Source: Zhengitettix transpicula
Lineage: Eukaryota; Arthropoda; Insecta; Orthoptera; Tetrigidae
Assembly: GCA_037074705.1 (NCBI GenBank)
Contig: CM073591.1
Span: 73,576,532 to 73,640,531, forward strand
Direction: 5' to 3'
DNA length: 64,000 bases
Numbering within the stretch: the stretch's first letter is position 1; the number at the start of each line of letters is the position of its first letter. The notes beneath the pieces were generated by a model, which was given only the letters and a program-made list of their open reading frames with translations, made no database searches and was not told the origin of the DNA. Below, piece by piece: positions 59,241 through 64,000 of this stretch. The translations under genes and the position numbers were made by a program.

Positions 59241-59660
59241 AATGGAAAATTGACAAATTGATGAAGATCGTCGTGCACCTAACAAAGAATACTATAGAAG
59301 GCGATTATAGAGACCTGCTGATGTAGAAAGAGAAAAGGAAAGCGAAATAATTTAATTGGCTCTTCGCAAAATACGACAGGCAGAAATGAGCGAAAGCTAA
59401 AGATCAAACATAAAATCATAGGTTTAGTTAAAAACGTATAAGAGAAGATCCGAGCAAGGACTCTATCATCGATGAAGCACATACCGAGATGCTCAAAATT
59501 AAACAATCGTTTATTATTTGGGATTGATACGCTTAATTTATGATACGAAAATCCTGAGAAATTCGTCACTTGCGTATCAACAACAATTTTCACGTTGATG
59601 TCGAAAAGGTAAGGTGAAATTTCCACCAATGTAAGGGCCGTATGAACTGTTAAACAATGT
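59241..59660 (+). pseudogene. probable Helitron replicase-helicase N-terminal relic
   Basis: One plus frame, interrupted by many stops, keeps protein sense over about 140 codons: RRAPNKEYYRRR, RPADVEREKESE, ALRKIRQAEMSES, and after a gap CRKGKVKFPPM and GPYELLNNVFT. Arg-rich repeats followed by a (C)C.KGKV.LPP..(P)...LL pattern are the usual start of arthropod Helitron proteins. The Rep and helicase parts are not seen downstream, and no CTRR end is identified. Broken beyond function. The assignment is from memory of the family pattern. Confidence 0.5.
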
Positions 59661-60562
59661 GTTCACTTTACAAAATGTTGAAACACAAAATATATGTACA
59701 AATTAAAGACGGTGGGCTTGCCAATCGAAGCGATCACATATGTAATGTTTAACCGGTATTATTATTATATCATAATTAATTCGTGCCTAAGCAGAGGCAG
59801 GATATTAGAATTTATAGAGGCTTAGTTAAATTATTGGAACTCAGCAAGTGATCTTAATAAATTCAATTGGTCTCTTAGCAGCCAAAATTTAAGGTTATAA
59901 TCCCAAAATTTTTACTGGATTCGAATTTATATAATTTTCAACGACGTCTCTCATTGGTCAGTCAGAAAGGTGACACGATTCCGTACATTATGATCGTACT
60001 AGTAATACCAATTTTCTTGAATCTTATTATTATTCTTTTTCGGGTTTGAATTTACGACTCGGTCCTCAGTTCCCTCCAAATTATTAGAATGTTATTTACC
60101 CTAAACGCTCTGTGATCTCGAAGAACTTATGTACACTGCTTCAATTGAGCAAAACCGCTAATATTATTTTAGATTCATCCTCAATCAATTAAACTGTTAT
60201 TAGCCCTGCCTCTATGGGTTCTAGTCTCACATTTTATTAGTAACTTTCAAAGAAAAAAAATACGATCAATTTATTATTATTGGAGTTTTTATATTTTGTT
60301 CAGATTACTAATATTCTGATAAAATATTCAAATAAAAAAATCATGAAATCATTTCGTTGTAATAAAGGCTGTAAAATGAATAAAAATTGCCTCTGCCGGT
60401 AATTTTATTTGGTTTGAACTACCTTAGTGTTGGAACACAAAAAAAATTATATATGTAAATACATATAAATATAATTTGTTACTAACGTAATTCATTAGTA
60501 TTCTATACAGAAATTATTTATGGTTAATTCTTATGGGTCAGTTATTAAAAATGAATGTATAC
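59661..60562. other. non-coding stretch
   Basis: Nothing recognised; possibly the tail of the Helitron relic. Confidence 0.4.
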
Positions 60563-60982
60563 TCATTCTCTTAACCATAATTGATACGTTAAATCTTCAT
60601 AACGAAAATATAAATGAAGATAAGACGTATATGACGAAAAAAAATTAAGAAAGCGATTCAAATGCAGTAAGGGGGAAAAACCTCGGGGCCCTCCGGTAAA
60701 AGCATGGCGGATAGGAAGTTTCCTAAACTTCCAAACTAACGGGATACAAACGTAGAGGATCAACAGAGTGGTTCTAACTATTAGGTTGCGAGTAGAATAC
60801 AAAAAGGAAAGTTTTTGTTCCTTTTTATATCTATTGAAACGCTTAGCTATCTTGTAAAACCGACGCTTAATTTTCAGTATTTGCGATAAGTATATTATTC
60901 GTGGAAATGTAGGATAAAGTAATGTTTGTCTCACTGAATCCGAAGCAATACACAGGGACCATATTGAGAATTTTAAGACCAA
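60563..60982 (-). other. unrecognised 139-codon open frame
   Basis: Apart from a 179-codon shadow over the mariner and its flank, this is the longest minus-strand frame outside identified repeats except for a 105-codon one at 44403. It has a basic middle (KRRFYKIAKRFNRYKKEQK), hydrophobic stretches and AFTGGPRGFSPLLHLNRFL. It starts and ends without splice or promoter context. I do not recognise it. In such AT-rich DNA the length is notable but not decisive. Confidence 0.2.
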
Positions 60983-63289
60983 TGCAATGCTATTTTTAAA
61001 TTAATAAGGATATACATAACTGATAAATGAACTGATAAATGAGCTACTGATTTTCTAAATTTGTTATTCTGTTATTAGATAGAATATTAGGAAAAGAAAT
61101 TTCAAAACTATAGAATAATTATTTTTAATTATCTGTGACCAAACAATTTTATTATTAATGGATTGAATATTTAACGTCAACTATTGAAGCCAGGTAGGAT
61201 AGAGTAAATTATTATCATCATTTATAAATTCAACATCTAATTTTGAAACTTAGAACGACTTTTGAAATTATCTAATTTAAATCTTATTTATTTTTACTAT
61301 ACACCAGCTGAAAAGGTTCGAAAATTAGGAAATAAATGTTGTGTTTTGTATTTTTTTAATAATAATATTATAACCATTAATTAAAAAATTATGACTTAAT
61401 AGGCCACATTAACTCTTATTAATTTGTTGACTAAACACAAAATACTTAAATATAATTGATTTTTTATTAGCCACATGATTGCGTCGAACAACTTGAGAAG
61501 TCGAAATTTAAGATTTGAAATACAAGAACTACTACATTTCAGCAATTACGATTACCTCAGTTAAATTTAATTACTTTTTTCCTACATTCAAATGCGAATG
61601 TTGCGACAGCTGTCTATCTAGGATTAGTCTAGGCAGTGTTAAGTTAATCTATGTTAAAGTGAGTGTTAATGCTCCTTGTTTTATTTATAAAATCGTATAA
61701 CACAAATTTTCAATTCTGTATATGTTTAGAATATTTTATACACCTGAGTTCTTTCTCCCTTTTTATACTATTTATTTCTATCTACGCAATCAATAACATG
61801 GCTTTCAGTATTAGAAATGTGAATCAACAAAACTGTTGCTCCGTATGCACTTCAAATCATGCAATCCACTTGTCCACATTGTAATGGATAGTTCGTCCTC
61901 CAAAGGGTTTCATATTAATTTGTTCAATACTTGAGGACAGACACGCTATAAAGTCTTGTGCTTCATAATATGTTCTGTCTGTCAAGTTTCAATATTTAAT
62001 AGACTTTGAAGGGAGATATAGTTTCGCATATGGATTTTCAGCTTGTCGATTTCTTTGAAAGCGTGTTGAACATTGTTGATACAAGTGTCCATAAGAGTCC
62101 AGGATTATTTGCGTTCACGCGCTGAGAAATATATATATGCTGTTACATCTGCTCTTCAAAATAAACAAAATATGAATTTGCACCTCGAGCATGTTGTTAT
62201 GTAGTTGTAATCTTGGAGGAGCCTGGATTTGTTTGTCTGAGAGACTAACCAGTATAAGTGTAATCTTGTAGTCTACGCGATCAGCTCTTGATGACGAAAC
62301 TGGGAGAATTTGAATGTTCACAATTTTGTCACTTTATAGACATTAACATTTGAAATCAAATCACAAATGAAATTGATTGATTATGACTGCTCTAATTCAT
62401 TTCCGTCTAGGTTTCGAGAAAAATTTATATATTGTTAACTCCATTCAAAATGTTAATAAACATAAATATTGATCTAGTGTAATGAAATTTAATATTTTTA
62501 AATAGAATATTTTTTATTAGTTGAAGAAACCAGTCCATAGAGAAATAATATTTAATCATAACAAGCATTAAAATAATATTCCCACACTTCATAATGCGTA
62601 GGACTGTGTGTCTGAAAGTGGAAAAATATGGATACATTATTATTTCTCACAATCCTGAAGTATGTTTTTATTCTCTAAGCTCTTGACTCTCTAATGATTT
62701 TTCTTATCATCGGAGTGACGTGAAAACCAGAGCGGAATACATTAAATGTCGATTAAGATATTTCACTATTTTAACCACAATTTAAAAACTAAAGAGTCTT
62801 GCTAAAGTTCATACCATTTTAATTTGCATTTAAAAGTATATTCGATAATAAATTAACCTTTGTTATGAAAACACAAACGATTCAGCGCTGAGGAGAAATT
62901 GAATATTTCACGATTATCGATTATAATCTATTCTTATACGAGTGGCTGCATGGAGTTTTCAACCAAGCAAAGACGTACATATATTCGCTGAAACGAATTT
63001 TGGAACGTGTAAACATTTTGAATACTATTCTTTGACAACCATAATTCAAAATATCAGTATAATGTGAGAAATGAATTCATCTCTGAACGAAAAATAGGAA
63101 AAAAGTTGAATTAATTTAATAGATTTTATTTGCGTATTTTACGCTAATCTTTTATTATTCCTTCTTTAAACTTGTCATAAATGGTCGTAAAGACAGTAAT
63201 AAATTCTAAATTTTGTTTTCCGGAATTATTCAATCGATTAAATTTACATATAATAAAACAATATGTAAATTAATTGATTTCCTGTGAAC
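60983..63289. other. AT-rich non-coding stretch
   Basis: Short frames only. At 62289 TTGATGACGAAAC looks hammerhead-like but lacks helix II. Nothing else recognised. Confidence 0.5.
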
Positions 63290-63739
63290 AAATATGGAGG
63301 CATCCCAACTGAAGAATAAAACAACAGTCCAATATGCACTATAAATGATGGGGGTCAATCCTATGCCAGAATACTGGAGAAAAAATGGTACAAGTGTAGA
63401 AGAGGAAGGAATGAAGGGATTTTACACAAAGAAGTCGACAACTTCAAGGAAATATCCTACGCGAGCAATTTGTCACGGAGACAGCAGGTGGTTGTTGCTA
63501 GGTTAAGAACACTCCATTCCAACTTCACGCACTCCTATCTAATCTTTAGATCACCGAAAAATACATGTGACATATGCAAGGCTGCCCTGACGATCCAGCG
63601 TGTCCTCTACGACTGCCCAAACCACGACAGGACGAGAGATCCACAATTCAAAAATACACGAGAAGGGAGAACCTCAGCAATGGCAATAAATAACCTGCCG
63701 AAGTTTAGCAAGGAAACCGGCATTCAAGATCTAATCTAA
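63290..63739 (+). mobile_element. non-LTR retrotransposon (LINE) 3' end, 5'-truncated
   Basis: The plus frame 63470-63739 gives LSRRQQVVVARLRTLHSNFTH, then a zinc-knuckle-like CDICKAALTIQRVLYDCPNH and a C-terminal NLPKFSKETGIQDLI before TAA. This is the usual C-terminus after the RNase H region of I/Jockey-type LINEs (LSR..Q....RLR.GH...TH, C..C....T..H.L..C). Upstream text (63298-63470) continues in broken frame. The rest of the element is absent, as in 5'-truncated insertions. AATAAAATG follows at 63765. Confidence 0.8.
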
Positions 63740-64000
63740 ATAGACAAATAATCTGAGACTAAGAATAAAATGTATAGTTAATATCAATTTAATTGTAATA
63801 ATTTCATGTAGTAGGTATGGTAAGTTACAAATTACTTTTATGTTGACGCGATTATAAACAATAAATTTTTTAAAAAATATTAATAATAATGCCGCATTTA
63901 ATTACTGAATTAATGATAAAAAGTCGCCAGAATGAATTAAATACCAAATTCAAGGAAGTGAAGAAAACTCTCGAATAATATTTGTATTAAGTAATTAAAG
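63740..64000. other. AT-rich non-coding end of window
   Basis: Nothing recognised. Confidence 0.5.

Noticed and set aside
62281..62300. Hammerhead-like TTGATGACGAAAC
   Set aside because: Core strings abut with no room for helix II; likely chance.

Overview
The window reads as nuclear DNA of an insect, most likely a hemimetabolous one with a large, repeat-filled genome. It is strongly AT-rich and gene-poor, with microsatellites, tRNA-derived SINEs, mariner, Penelope, LTR, LINE and probable Helitron remains, and one clear spliced protein gene. No bacterial operon, CRISPR array or rRNA gene is seen. The order assignment is inference.

The only convincing cellular gene is the 3' part of a homeobox gene on the + strand: exons 8709-8812 and 11254-11586 meet within the homeodomain (between HD residues 21 and 22) across a 2.4 kb intron. 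That intron holds a palindromic SINE pair (9582-9926) and a decayed mariner (9932-10500). The 5' exons are not recognised here. Two weaker exon candidates lie at 37623-37718 (-) and 39289-39376 (+).

The rest is mobile-element landscape. 1-8.7 kb: half a foldback element, a long-period direct repeat, a poly(A)-tailed retroposon. 11.7-19 kb: little until a mariner with both terminal repeats (16032-17268) and an LTR with TATA box, poly(A) signal and duplicated primer-binding-like box (18071-18682). 19-25 kb: a Penelope GIY-YIG endonuclease remnant and a solo LTR. 25-35 kb: SINEs and two hairpin elements. 35-43 kb: hammerhead-like motifs, a nearly identical SINE pair, tandem hairpins. 43-54 kb: three more LTRs of the 23.8 kb family, SINEs, an 0.8 kb inverted-repeat element. 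54-64 kb: sparse, with a probable Helitron relic and a LINE 3' end.

The most interesting signal is a short box found at a dozen or so sites in unrelated flanks and on both strands: CTGANGA, then a small hairpin, then GAAACGTC or GAAACGTA. This resembles the minimal hammerhead ribozymes known from Penelope-like elements, and a Penelope endonuclease relic is present at 22 kb. Several copies sit in inverted pairs. An extra purine before helix II, plus mutated core residues in many copies, means activity is not assured.
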